From Actinoplanes teichomyceticus ATCC 31121 (GTDB taxonomy: Bacteria > Actinomycetota > Actinomycetes > Mycobacteriales > Micromonosporaceae): a stretch of DNA of 64,000 nucleotides. The notes beneath the pieces are model-generated. The model was given only the letters and a program-made list of their open reading frames with translations, did no database searches and was not told where the DNA came from. The position numbers and the translations under genes were made by a program. Each line of letters opens with the position of its first letter. Positions within the stretch are counted from its first letter, which is position 1. Positions 17,101-24,356 of this stretch are shown piece by piece. Location: NCBI RefSeq assembly GCF_003711105.1, contig NZ_CP023865.1, positions 1,462,001-1,526,000 of the forward strand, written 5' to 3'.

Positions 17101-17612
17101 ACGACGGATGGGCCGCCGATTGCTCGTTCAGCCCGGACGGCCGGCTGCTCGCCTCCACCGGGTGGGATCGGACCGTCCGCCTGTGGAACCTCGCGTCCGG
17201 CCGCCAGGAGGTTCTGCTGAACGGCCATGACTGCGCCGTCTACTGCTGCGCCTTCTCGGCCGGCGGAACCGAGCTGATCACCGGGGGAGACGACGGCAAG
17301 GTCCGCGTCTGGTCCACCACGAGCGGAACGCGGCTCGCGGTGCTCGAAGCGCATGAGGGTGCGGTGCGTGCCTGCGCCGTGAGCCGCGACCGGAACCTCA
17401 TCCTCACCGGTGGGGACGACGGTTCGGTGCGGCTGTGGCACAAGCAGGGTTACCGGAACGTGGCCTCCATGCGCATCTCGAGTCCGGTCTCCGACGTCTG
17501 CTGGGCGGACATCGCCGGGGAGCGCTGCCTCTCGGTGGTCGGGGACGCCGGGGTGCACCTGTTCCGGGTCCGTGAGGCGCCGGGGCCCCGGGTCGGCGTC
17601 CGCCGGCCCTGA
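14172..17612 (+). CDS. STAND NTPase (NB-ARC + about 14 WD40 blades) with amyloid-type N-terminal motif
   Basis: Protein of 1146 residues. Residues 26-38 carry QYNAPGGSVVVNN, shared with the upstream effector. NB-ARC follows: GAGGFGKT (Walker A, 91-98), LLVVDDVW (Walker B, 171-178), RLVTTR (195-200), GRWPLLLALVNGAL (GLPL-like) and LRLHDVLRQYL (MHD-like, with LHD). From about residue 557 there are roughly fourteen WD40 repeats ending VRVWD, IRIWD, VRLWN and similar, enough for two seven-bladed propellers as in APAF1-like sensors. Expected role: a cytosolic sensor that oligomerises on a trigger and activates the partner effector. Two GTG codons lie at the start; the first is used here. Confidence 0.92.
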   Translation: MVTDPAGAAPRDSADTSFVAQTRGHQYNAPGGSVVVNNYGAGRGARVAVPWMLPELGGRRPIDRPDLTRRMLDFLSDGSGATIGVTTALHGAGGFGKTTLASYVCSRPELRRLFPGGLLWLTVGQEKSGPELASMINDLCVHLTGERPSFTDPMQVGYYLGSLLDEREPTLLVVDDVWTEDQLRPLLIGGERCTRLVTTRVPAVIGDDARFIRVDQMEQQESAALLDAGLHGVSHGQRRRLLELTGRWPLLLALVNGALRRTVRDGGDMRDAAQDMIDRLSQYGPASLDVRVVDRRDRAVDTTVQASMALLGDRDRERYQELAIFAEDVDIPFEMVARLWRATGGYADGDVIRVMDDLADLSLLAAYRRNPRSLRLHDVLRQYLRHLCGADLLARLNDTFLAANLSALGAAADPPSWWALPADQDYLWRNVPYHIAESGRTGQLENLLTDLRWVAEKSWRYDMAAVEADLSRADSPTIVNLKAALARESHVLRRITPKDSYPGVIMSRLEKTAAISAVVDRYRRNLDPPAERIENFWPLPDQSAALVRVFTENANPMHGCLFSPDAAQVITVGGGGSVTVWSRETGQRLFDLAGHTDTVTGCALSPDGLTLVTSSADGTVRVWDLLSRKPRTLLTGHDGAVNGCALTADGSTLLTFGDDGSARTWDTTTWEQRVVFGRHGCRVLAGALSPDGSWALTASSDGRVRKWCTGTGEQHDAVSAHIGRATACDIAPDGTWFATGGDDTVIRIWDAATMRYRHDLTGHRARVGAVAICGTGKLLASAGDDQTVRVHETSYWSTRTILRGHSWYVTACRFSADGQWLLSSGWDRSARLWRADQTVEDVVEPAARRRTTACAASARSGDPATPRLVTGGRDGEINVWQLSENTHAVLGRCGGTVRGVDVAADGTLAVSCSTDGAVRVWDVATGAEHLLEDPGGTQFERCRISPDKRLVAAASQDGTISVWSWPARRLEHILARHDGWAADCSFSPDGRLLASTGWDRTVRLWNLASGRQEVLLNGHDCAVYCCAFSAGGTELITGGDDGKVRVWSTTSGTRLAVLEAHEGAVRACAVSRDRNLILTGGDDGSVRLWHKQGYRNVASMRISSPVSDVCWADIAGERCLSVVGDAGVHLFRVREAPGPRVGVRRP

Positions 17613-17668
17613 CGTCCGCCCGGGTCGGCGCCCGCCGGCTCTGACGTCCGCCCGGGTCGGCCTCCGCG
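17587..17668 (+). repeat. 32-bp tandem repeat, about 2.6 copies, at a gene end
   Basis: A unit beginning CCCGGGTCGGCGTCCGCCGG and ending GACGTCCG is repeated at 17587-17618 and 17619-17650, with a partial copy to 17668. Copies differ at one or two bases. The first copy contains the stop codon of the STAND gene. The gap to the next gene (17669-17774) holds nothing else recognisable. Confidence 0.8.
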
Positions 17669-17774
17669 GGCTTCTCGGCGGCGGATCGGCTTCGTCTCGG
17701 CGGGACGTGAACCGGGGCGGGGCTGACGGCGTTGACATCCGTAGATGGAGCGGCGGACTTGACGGGAGCATGTC

Positions 17775-18008
17775 GTGGCACAGGACCGTTGGCAGCCGGA
17801 TGCGGACGTGTACTCGCCGGATCGGTCGGTGCGTCTGCGCGCCGACCGATCCGGGCAGCTCCACGTCGACCTGCGGGACCTGCACCGGCACACGGAGGAA
17901 TCCCTCGCCGGGCAGGTGCGCGCCGCCGCCCGGGTGGCGTTGGCGACGTTGCAGGTTGAGCCGGGCGCTGCCGACCGGCCTGACCGTCGTCACGGGGGCC
18001 GGCGGTGA
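17775..18008 (+). CDS. Small YbaB/EbfC-like protein, WXG cluster
   Basis: Protein of 77 residues (GTG start) first in a four-gene plus-strand unit. VRLRADRSGQLHVDLRDLHR followed by TEESLAGQVRAAARVALATL resembles the core of YbaB/EbfC-type proteins, a strand-turn-strand then a long helix. Such proteins often accompany WXG/ESX-type secreted proteins in actinomycetes. The next gene at 18575 has the same core more clearly. The stop overlaps the start of the membrane protein at 18005 (GTGA). Function is not established. Confidence 0.6.
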   Translation: MAQDRWQPDADVYSPDRSVRLRADRSGQLHVDLRDLHRHTEESLAGQVRAAARVALATLQVEPGAADRPDRRHGGRR

Positions 18009-18565
18009 TCCGGCCGCGTCCGGCGCTGATCGCCGGGCTTGCCGCGGTCACCCTTTCCGTGGGTGCTCTCGTGGGGTGGGTCGTCCTGGGGCGCGACGCG
18101 TCACCGTGGGTCCCGACCTGTACCGATCTCACCCCACGGTTGCGGACCGAGCTGGGTGGTGAGTGGACGGTGACCGACCCGGACGGCGACCGGGACAGGT
18201 TCCACTCCTCCTCGACATGCACGATCTCCTTCGTCACGGCCGACCAGAGGTACACCGGTGGCATCGACCTGTTCACCATCGGTGCGCCTGACCCGGATGC
18301 CGCACGTCACGACGTGGACAGCTACCGGTGCGGGGGGACCGACGTACAGGTCGATCTACCGCGGGGCTACCACGCGTTTCGGATCTGCTCCGCGACGACC
18401 AGCATGCGGACACTCGTCTCGGTGTACGCGGCCAAGGGTGACCGGCGGGTCACCGCTTCCGTGACGGTCAATCTGCGTGACGACGTGCGGGCCGCGACGA
18501 CGTACGCCCGGGACCTGAGCCGTCTGGCCGCCGACCGGGCGCTGACCATGGCGCGGCCGGAGTAG
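18005..18565 (+). CDS. Membrane-anchored extracytoplasmic protein
   Basis: Protein of 186 residues starting at an overlapping GTG. One N-terminal membrane segment (LIAGLAAVTLSVGALVGWVV) is followed by an exported domain with four cysteines (PTCTDL, SSTCTISF, SYRCGGT, FRICSAT), consistent with two disulfides outside the cell. There is no lipobox. The exported part resembles DUF3558-type actinobacterial domains in overall pattern, but I cannot confirm this. It lies between two YbaB-like genes and is coupled to the first, suggesting a role in the same secretion-type unit. Confidence 0.65.
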   Translation: MIRPRPALIAGLAAVTLSVGALVGWVVLGRDASPWVPTCTDLTPRLRTELGGEWTVTDPDGDRDRFHSSSTCTISFVTADQRYTGGIDLFTIGAPDPDAARHDVDSYRCGGTDVQVDLPRGYHAFRICSATTSMRTLVSVYAAKGDRRVTASVTVNLRDDVRAATTYARDLSRLAADRALTMARPE

Positions 18566-18574
18566 GAGAGGCCG

Positions 18575-18877
18575 ATGGCGAGGCTGGACCGGTATCACCA
18601 GGCCGTCGAGAACATCCGGGCCACCGGCCGGTCACCCGGCGAGACGGTGACCGTCACCCGCGACCCGGACGGCGAGCTCGACGTGTGGATCCGCCCGGGC
18701 ACGCTGCGCCGGTTGACCGGCGACCAGATCGCCGCGGAGATCCGCGCGGCGCTGCTCGCCGCGGTGGCCGACCACCGGCGCCAGTTCATCGGCGTACGGA
18801 CCAGGCACTTCGGTTCGCCGCTGTTCGTCACCCCCTTCACCCCGCCCGAGCCGCTGTCCACCCGACCCAGGGAGTGA
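18575..18877 (+). CDS. YbaB/EbfC-like protein, WXG cluster
   Basis: Protein of 100 residues with AGGAG just before the ATG. The helix ARLDRYHQAVENIRA is followed by GETVTVTRDPDGELDVWI and RRLTGDQIAAEIRAALLAAV, the helix-strand-strand-helix order of YbaB-like proteins. The tail is rich in Pro and Phe (FGSPLFVTPFTPPEP). It precedes the large WXG-type protein by two bases, so the two are probably translated together; YbaB-like partners are regular companions of such genes. Confidence 0.7.
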   Translation: MARLDRYHQAVENIRATGRSPGETVTVTRDPDGELDVWIRPGTLRRLTGDQIAAEIRAALLAAVADHRRQFIGVRTRHFGSPLFVTPFTPPEPLSTRPRE

Positions 18878-18879
18878 TC

Positions 18880-20193
18880 ATGACGCAGCCGGGAACGCTG
18901 CGCGTCGAGATCCGGGCGCTGGCCGCCTACGGCACCGAGCGCTACGAGGACGCCGTCACCTGCGGCGCGATCCGTCGCTTCCTCGATCACGTCGGCGCCG
19001 TTCCGGTCGGCGCCTGGGGAACCCTGCCGGACGTCTCGGCCAAACTCGCCCGGGACTGGCGGACGGCCCTGGACCGTCGGATCGACGAGGCGCTCGCCGC
19101 CCGCGACGAGATGGACCGGCTCGCCGACGTGCTGCTGCAGATCGGCGCGGACATCCAGGGCACCGACATCGTCAACGCCACCAGCTTCGACGTGGTGAAC
19201 CAGGACCTCGGCCCGTACCTGGCGGCGGTGGACGGCTACCACACCCGGGTCCGGGCCCGGCCCGGCGGCGCCGGCATCGCCGGCGTCCCGCACAACCGGC
19301 ACGAGCCGTACGAGCGACCCGCCGTGGTGATCCCGCCGGAGAACACCCGGCTGGCGGTCGTGGGCAACGAGGTCCTGCCGAGCACCCGCGTCGTGGAGGA
19401 GCCCCTCTCCCTCGGCACGGGCACCGGCGACGACCTGACCGTCGCCGGCGGCCGGACGACCTACTACGACAACGGCGGCGGCGACGCCCTCGACCAGTTC
19501 GTCCAGCGGTACCGGGGCAACCTGCTGCTGCTGGAAGCGATGCTCGTCGAGATCGGCACCGACCAGCGGATGCCGCTGTCCGATCTGATGATGAATGCCT
19601 GGTCCAGCTCGCCCGAGGTCATCCGCAACCGCGCCGACCTGCTGCACTCGGTCGCCAACACGTACCAGGCGGTGCGCGCCGACATGGAGGAGGAGACCAA
19701 GAACCTGGCCCGCTACTGGAACGGGGTCTCCGCCGACGCGTTCACCCAGCACGCCCAGAGCCGCAGCACCTGGATCGGGCAGCTCCAGGCGCAGGCGTCG
19801 TGGCTCGCCGAGGAGGGCAAGAAGGCCGCGACCATGCTGGAAGGGCTGCGCAACGCGTACGCGGTCGCCGGCTACGAGCGCATCGACAGCCTGCTGGAGG
19901 CCATGCAGGACTACGCGACCCGGGTACGCGGTCTGTTCACGCCGTGCTCCAGGGCCGAGGACAAATTGGCCGATGTGGCCGACGCTTTCATCAACTTTCT
20001 GGTCGAATCCGAGAAACGCGCGATCGGTGAGCTCGCCGAGCTGATCAAGATCGACGAGCAGGAGCGCAAGGAACGGCCCGACCTCGGCACCCGTAGCCAC
20101 GACGCCGTGCGACCGCCGGCCCCGGCAGTGGGCGTCACCGTCTGGACCGACCGCGCCGGCTGGTCGCCGAACCCGGAACGGCCCGCCGTCTGA
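18880..20193 (+). CDS. Large WXG-type helical protein, ESX-like substrate
   Basis: Protein of 437 residues; ATG immediately after the upstream stop with GGGAG before it. The N-terminal part is helical (ALDRRIDEALAARDEMDRLA). The middle is a flexible Pro/Gly-rich linker (about 120-195). The C-terminal half has a WXG100-like hairpin: LARYWNGVSADAFTQHAQ with W-N-G at the turn, flanked by long helices. There is no signal peptide, as expected for type VII substrates. No toxin domain is recognisable at the end, which is Pro-rich. No EccC ATPase is in the window, so secretion machinery must be elsewhere if used. Confidence 0.68.
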   Translation: MTQPGTLRVEIRALAAYGTERYEDAVTCGAIRRFLDHVGAVPVGAWGTLPDVSAKLARDWRTALDRRIDEALAARDEMDRLADVLLQIGADIQGTDIVNATSFDVVNQDLGPYLAAVDGYHTRVRARPGGAGIAGVPHNRHEPYERPAVVIPPENTRLAVVGNEVLPSTRVVEEPLSLGTGTGDDLTVAGGRTTYYDNGGGDALDQFVQRYRGNLLLLEAMLVEIGTDQRMPLSDLMMNAWSSSPEVIRNRADLLHSVANTYQAVRADMEEETKNLARYWNGVSADAFTQHAQSRSTWIGQLQAQASWLAEEGKKAATMLEGLRNAYAVAGYERIDSLLEAMQDYATRVRGLFTPCSRAEDKLADVADAFINFLVESEKRAIGELAELIKIDEQERKERPDLGTRSHDAVRPPAPAVGVTVWTDRAGWSPNPERPAV

Positions 20194-20197
20194 GTCG

Positions 20198-20310
20198 CCA
20201 CCGGCGCGGTCCGGCGCCCCGCGGCCGGCTCCCACCGGCACGGCCCGGCGCCCCGCGGCCGGCTACCAGCGGCGCGGCCCGGCGCCCCGCGGCCGGCTGC
20301 CCCGCGGCGC
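20198..20310 (+). repeat. 34-bp tandem repeat, three copies and a partial
   Basis: A unit starting CCACCGGCGCGG and ending GCGGCCGGCT is repeated at 20198-20231, 20232-20265 and 20266-20299, with a partial copy after. It begins four bases after the stop codon of the WXG-type gene. GC content is extreme. Together with the arrays at 17587 and 50524, this is a short array placed at a gene 3' end. Confidence 0.8.
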
Positions 20311-20381
20311 GGGAAGGTCGCCGCTTCCGGTCGTGTTGTTCAGACCCGTACCGGTGATCAGCTGACCGGCAGCGGCGGGTG

Positions 20382-20415
20382 CACGACAGGCCGCACCCCG
20401 GTGCGGCCTGTCGTG
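20382..20415. terminator. Bidirectional hairpin terminator
   Basis: A 16-bp perfect stem (CACGACAGGCCGCACC paired with its complement) around a CC loop lies between the convergent WXG-type gene and the LPxTG protein gene. It is well placed to end both transcripts; there is no T-run, as is usual in high-GC actinomycetes. Confidence 0.75.
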
Positions 20416-20428
20416 TGCGACGGCTTCG

Positions 20429-21286
20429 TCACGGTACGAAACGGGTGCGCCGCCGGGCGACGAGCAGGCCGAGCGCACCGGCGGCCAGCAGCACGCCGCC
20501 GAGACCGGCGATGACCGCGGTGTTGGAGCCGGTCACCGGCAGGCCGCCGTCACCCGCCCCGGTGCCGCCGTCACCGGTCCCGCCGGCACCGGCGCCGGCC
20601 GAGGGCGACGTGGGGGCGGGCGACGTGGGCGCCGGCGACGCCGAGGTGGGGCCGCTGGTGGGCCGGGTGGGCGTCGCGCTCGGGGTCACCAGCTTCACGT
20701 AGGCGAAGCCGACACGGCTGGTCTCCGTCGGGATCGTCAGCTCCTGCGGCGCGAGGCCGAGGGTGTCGCCGGTGCCCCGTACCGGCGTGCTGCCCTGACC
20801 GGAATATTGGGCGGCGAGCTTCTCGATGCCGCCGCTCTTGTCGGCGAAGCTCGTCGGGAACCACTGGAAGACGATCGCCGGGAGTTTGGCGGCCGGGTCG
20901 GCCGCGGCGACCTGGAAGGACGTCAGGGCGTACGTACGCCGGTCGGCGGCCAGCTCCGCATCGATCTCACACCAGGCGCCCTCGACGTTGGAGTCGGTGT
21001 AGTAGAGGCAGTTCGAGAAGGTGCGCGGCAGGTTGACGTCGTCGTACGTCCGGATGTTGACGATCACGCCCGGTGCCGGTGCGCTGCCGACGTTGGCGAC
21101 GCCGAGCACCACCGGGACCGTCTCGCCCGGACGGATCGGATGGGTGGTCACCTTCCCGGCCGCGTTCCGCTCCGACAGCGCGGCGAAGAGGGGCTCCTCG
21201 TCCGCGGCCCGGGCGGTGGAGGGCACCGCCAGGGCCATGGCGGTCAGGGCCGCGGCGCCGAGCGTACGCATAATCGTCTTCTTCAT
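20429..21286 (-). CDS. LPxTG-type cell-wall-anchored protein
   Basis: Protein of 285 residues with an N-terminal signal peptide (MKKTIMRTLGAAALTAMALA, cleavage near ARA-ADEE) and a GGGGAG ribosome site. The exported domain (about 30-190) is beta-rich with two cysteines (NCLYY, WCEI). A Pro/Ser/Thr/Gly stalk (195-245) leads to LPVTG, a hydrophobic segment (AVIAGLGGVLLAAGALGLLV) and ARRRTR, the full class of sortase sorting signal. The protein is therefore probably linked to the peptidoglycan. Binding partner unknown. No sortase gene is adjacent. Confidence 0.88.
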   Translation of the reverse strand: MKKTIMRTLGAAALTAMALAVPSTARAADEEPLFAALSERNAAGKVTTHPIRPGETVPVVLGVANVGSAPAPGVIVNIRTYDDVNLPRTFSNCLYYTDSNVEGAWCEIDAELAADRRTYALTSFQVAAADPAAKLPAIVFQWFPTSFADKSGGIEKLAAQYSGQGSTPVRGTGDTLGLAPQELTIPTETSRVGFAYVKLVTPSATPTRPTSGPTSASPAPTSPAPTSPSAGAGAGGTGDGGTGAGDGGLPVTGSNTAVIAGLGGVLLAAGALGLLVARRRTRFVP

Positions 21287-21525
21287 GGGGCTCCCCGTCG
21301 ATGTCCGAGCGGGTGATCATACGGAATCCCGTTGACCGCGAGCGCCGCCGGTCTGACGTCCGGATGAACGCCGCCCGAACAGCCGCGGCATGTCGGCGAG
21401 TTCCGCCCATGGTGGAGCGACGGTGGCCGGAGTTGGCTGGTGAGCTGCGGTTCCGCCGCGCGGCCCGGCACGCCGCGCCACCAGACGGGGGCGCGGCGTG
21501 CCGGGCCCGGCCGGTGGCCGGGTGA

Positions 21526-22743
21526 TCAGAAGGTGACCGGCAGGGTCGCCAGTCGATGGCCGATCGGCGCGGTCGGCAGCCGGTCCGGGGTCCGGTAGGC
21601 CGGCCGCAGATCGGGGCAGCGGTCGAGCAGGATTCGCAGGCACTCGTCGGTCTCCATCCGGGCCAGCGCGGCGCCCAGGCAGTAGTAGGTGCCCATGCCG
21701 AAGCTGAGATGCCGGTTGCGCTGCCGGGTGATGTCGAAGACGTCCGGGTCGTCGAAGACCTCCGGGTCGCGGTTGGCGGCCATCAGGGCGAGGTAGACGT
21801 GCTTCCCGGCGGGCACCGGGTGCCCGGCCAGCTCGACCGGGGCGGTGGTGACCCGGCCGATCACGCCCGCCGGGCCGTCGCAGCGCAGCATCTCCTCGAC
21901 GGCCTGCGGCATCAGGTCCGGGTTCGCCCGGAGCCGGGCCAGCTGGTCCGGGTTCTCGAAGAGCAGGACGAGACCGTTGGCGATCAGGTTCGCGGTGGTC
22001 TCGTGGCCGGCGAAGAGCAGCAGCACGCAGTTGGCCACCGCCTCGTCCTCGGTGAGCACGCCCTCGGCCTCGGCGGCGATGAACGTGCTCAGCACGTCCG
22101 CGCGCGGGCTGCGGCGGCGCTCGGCGGCGAGGGGCCGCAGGTAGTCGTGCATCTCCAGCATGCTGCGCTGTGCCTGGCGCAGCTGCGTCAGGTCGCCGTC
22201 GCCGAAGATCGGCACGATGTCGCGCGACCACGCCTGCAGCTGCTCGCGGTCACCGACCGGCATCCCGAGCAGCTCGGCGATCACGTTGGCCGGCAGCGGG
22301 TACGCCAGGTCGCGCACCACGTCCATCTGGCCTTTGCGGGCCACGGTGTCGAGCAGCTCGTGGGTGAACGCGCGCACCCGGGGGCGCAGCCGGTCCACCA
22401 TCGCGGGCGTGAAGTACCGCTTCAGCAGCTGCTGGAAGCGGGCGTGGTCGGCCGGGACGGTGTGTCCCATCCACATCTCGATCGACCGGCGGACCGGGGC
22501 CAGTTCGCGCTGCTCCTCGGGGGTCAGGCGCTGCAGGACGCGCGCCATGTTGGCGGTGTCCATCCGTTTGTCGCGCAGCGCGGCGTTGACGTCCGCGTAC
22601 CGGGTCAGCAGATAGGCGTCGAGCTGTGGCAGCCAGGCGAGCGGGCTCTCGGCGCGGACCCGGTGCAGAAAGCCGTCCGGGTCCGTCATCGCCTCGGGGG
22701 TGAACAGGTCATATTCCCGTACTGTCGCGGCGTTGTCGCTCAT
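21526..22743 (-). CDS. Cytochrome P450
   Basis: Protein of 405 residues beginning MSDNAATVREYDLF. It has the I-helix motif LLFAGHETTANLIA (acid-alcohol pair for O2 activation), EEMLR (ExxR), and the heme loop LSFGMGTYYCLGAALAR with the axial Cys; the usual His of FGxGxHxC is Tyr here. Length and pattern fit soluble bacterial CYP105/107-like enzymes that oxidise small metabolites with separate ferredoxin partners, none of which are adjacent. It is divergent from the lipoprotein gene, with 199 bases between. Confidence 0.95.
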   Translation of the reverse strand: MSDNAATVREYDLFTPEAMTDPDGFLHRVRAESPLAWLPQLDAYLLTRYADVNAALRDKRMDTANMARVLQRLTPEEQRELAPVRRSIEMWMGHTVPADHARFQQLLKRYFTPAMVDRLRPRVRAFTHELLDTVARKGQMDVVRDLAYPLPANVIAELLGMPVGDREQLQAWSRDIVPIFGDGDLTQLRQAQRSMLEMHDYLRPLAAERRRSPRADVLSTFIAAEAEGVLTEDEAVANCVLLLFAGHETTANLIANGLVLLFENPDQLARLRANPDLMPQAVEEMLRCDGPAGVIGRVTTAPVELAGHPVPAGKHVYLALMAANRDPEVFDDPDVFDITRQRNRHLSFGMGTYYCLGAALARMETDECLRILLDRCPDLRPAYRTPDRLPTAPIGHRLATLPVTF

Positions 22744-22942
22744 GGTCACGATTCTGGCGGAGGTCGGGGGCGGTTTCCCGTGCCCGATTCGGCGGTGGGC
22801 GGCAAGACGCAGCTCAGCGCCGGGACGGCCGGTGGCCGGGGGACGGGCGATCGGGGCGCGGGGTGCTGATCGAGGGTCGTACACTGCCAATCCGCGGCGC
22901 TGGGGGAGCGTCGCGTCACCCCTCGATCGGAGATTTTCGCGC

Positions 22943-24262
22943 ATGAAGCGCTTTCTGGCCGGCTCGCTCGCCGGCGTCACCGCCCTGACCCTCACCGTCG
23001 GGTGCGCCAAGCAGCTCCAGCAGCTGGAGCCCAAGCTGGAGATCAAAAAGGCGGCTGAGGCCCTGGGCGCGACCGGCAGGGCCGGGTTCACGCTCAAGGC
23101 CGGCGGCAGCGTCGACGACCTGATCGCGCTGGCGAAGAAGGAGTCCGGCACCGGTGAGGACGCCTTCACCGACGAGGACGCCGACATCCTGCGCAAGATC
23201 TACAACTCCTCGTTCACCATCGCCTGGGACAAGGCGGGCGACGGCGTCGCCGACGACAAGGCCGTGATCAACGCCACCATCGACGGCGTCACCGGGGCCG
23301 AGCTGCGGGTGGTCGACGAGACCGCCTACCTGAAGGTGCCGGTCGGCGAGCTGGCCACGAAGTTCGGCGCGTCCAAGGCCGACATCGACTCCATCCGGCA
23401 GGAGATGGGCTCCGCGATCGACGGCATCGGCACCCTGATCGACGGGGGCTGGATCGCGATCGCCGCGGCCGACCTGAAGAAGCTCAGCGAGAGCGCGACC
23501 GGCGTCACCCCGAGCGCCAGCCCGAGCGTCGACCCGCAGCAGAGCGAGCAGCTCGCCGCGGAGCTGAAGACCAGCGCGGAGAACCTGATGCAGGGCGCCG
23601 AGGTGGTCCGGGACGAGAAGGACAAGACCCACCTGGTCGTCACCACGTCGACGGTGAAGGCGTACGAGGAGGGCAAGCGGCTGGTCGGGGCGCTGCAGAA
23701 GGTGGCCGGTGAGTCGGCGTCCGGCGCGCTCGACAAGGCGCTCGGCTCCGAGCTGGACAAGGCGCCCGCGGACAAGCCGATCGTCATGGACCTGTGGGTC
23801 GACAACGGCACGTTCAAGGCGTTCGAGATCAACCTGCTGCAGTTCGCCGACGGGGCCACCGGCCGGGCGAGCCTGCGGGTGGAGCTGTCCACCGGCATCG
23901 ACATCACCGCTCCCGCCGACGCCAAGAAGCTCGACCTGAGCAAGATCGTCGAGGCGATCGGCGGGTCCGGGCTCGGGGCCGCCACCCAGACCAGCAGCCT
24001 CACCGGCGGCGGCCTCGGTGGCGGCGAGGCCAAGACCTGGGCCGAGCTGGTCGGCTCCCAGGCCGTGCTGCTCGCCCTCACCGAGGGCGGCAAGCCGGCG
24101 GCGTACCTGAGCAAGGCCGCCGCCAAGATGGCGATCCCCGGCGTGACCGTGAAGGTGGTCCGCAGCGGCGTCGCCCAGGTCACCTCGGGCAGCAGCGTGG
24201 CCTGCGTGACCGTCCCGGCCAAGAGCACGGGCGAGCCCAAGGTCGTCGGGCGCGCCTGCTGA
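22943..24262 (+). CDS. Exported lipoprotein of unknown function
   Basis: Protein of 439 residues. The signal peptide ends in a lipobox (ALTLTVGCAKQ), so it should be lipid-anchored outside the membrane. The mature part mixes alpha and beta (ADILRKIYNSSFTIAWDKAG, AELRVVDETAYLKVPVGELA) with a later strand-rich half, somewhat like LppX/LprG-type or DUF6612-like lipoproteins, which I cannot confirm. Two Gly/Ser/Pro linkers are present, around TPSASPSVDPQQ and near TSSLTGGGLGGG. A strong terminator follows directly. Confidence 0.82.
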   Translation: MKRFLAGSLAGVTALTLTVGCAKQLQQLEPKLEIKKAAEALGATGRAGFTLKAGGSVDDLIALAKKESGTGEDAFTDEDADILRKIYNSSFTIAWDKAGDGVADDKAVINATIDGVTGAELRVVDETAYLKVPVGELATKFGASKADIDSIRQEMGSAIDGIGTLIDGGWIAIAAADLKKLSESATGVTPSASPSVDPQQSEQLAAELKTSAENLMQGAEVVRDEKDKTHLVVTTSTVKAYEEGKRLVGALQKVAGESASGALDKALGSELDKAPADKPIVMDLWVDNGTFKAFEINLLQFADGATGRASLRVELSTGIDITAPADAKKLDLSKIVEAIGGSGLGAATQTSSLTGGGLGGGEAKTWAELVGSQAVLLALTEGGKPAAYLSKAAAKMAIPGVTVKVVRSGVAQVTSGSSVACVTVPAKSTGEPKVVGRAC

Positions 24263-24274
24263 TCCCTGCGCCCG

Positions 24275-24317
24275 GACAGAGCCCGGCCCGCCGATCTGCG
24301 GCGGGCCGGGCTCTGTC
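24275..24317. terminator. Strong bidirectional terminator hairpin
   Basis: A 19-bp perfect stem (GACAGAGCCCGGCCCGCCG and its complement) around a five-base loop lies between the convergent lipoprotein and MFS genes. Confidence 0.88.
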
Positions 24318-24356
24318 GTCTACGGACGCGGCCGGCGTGACCGCGCGGGCACCGGT

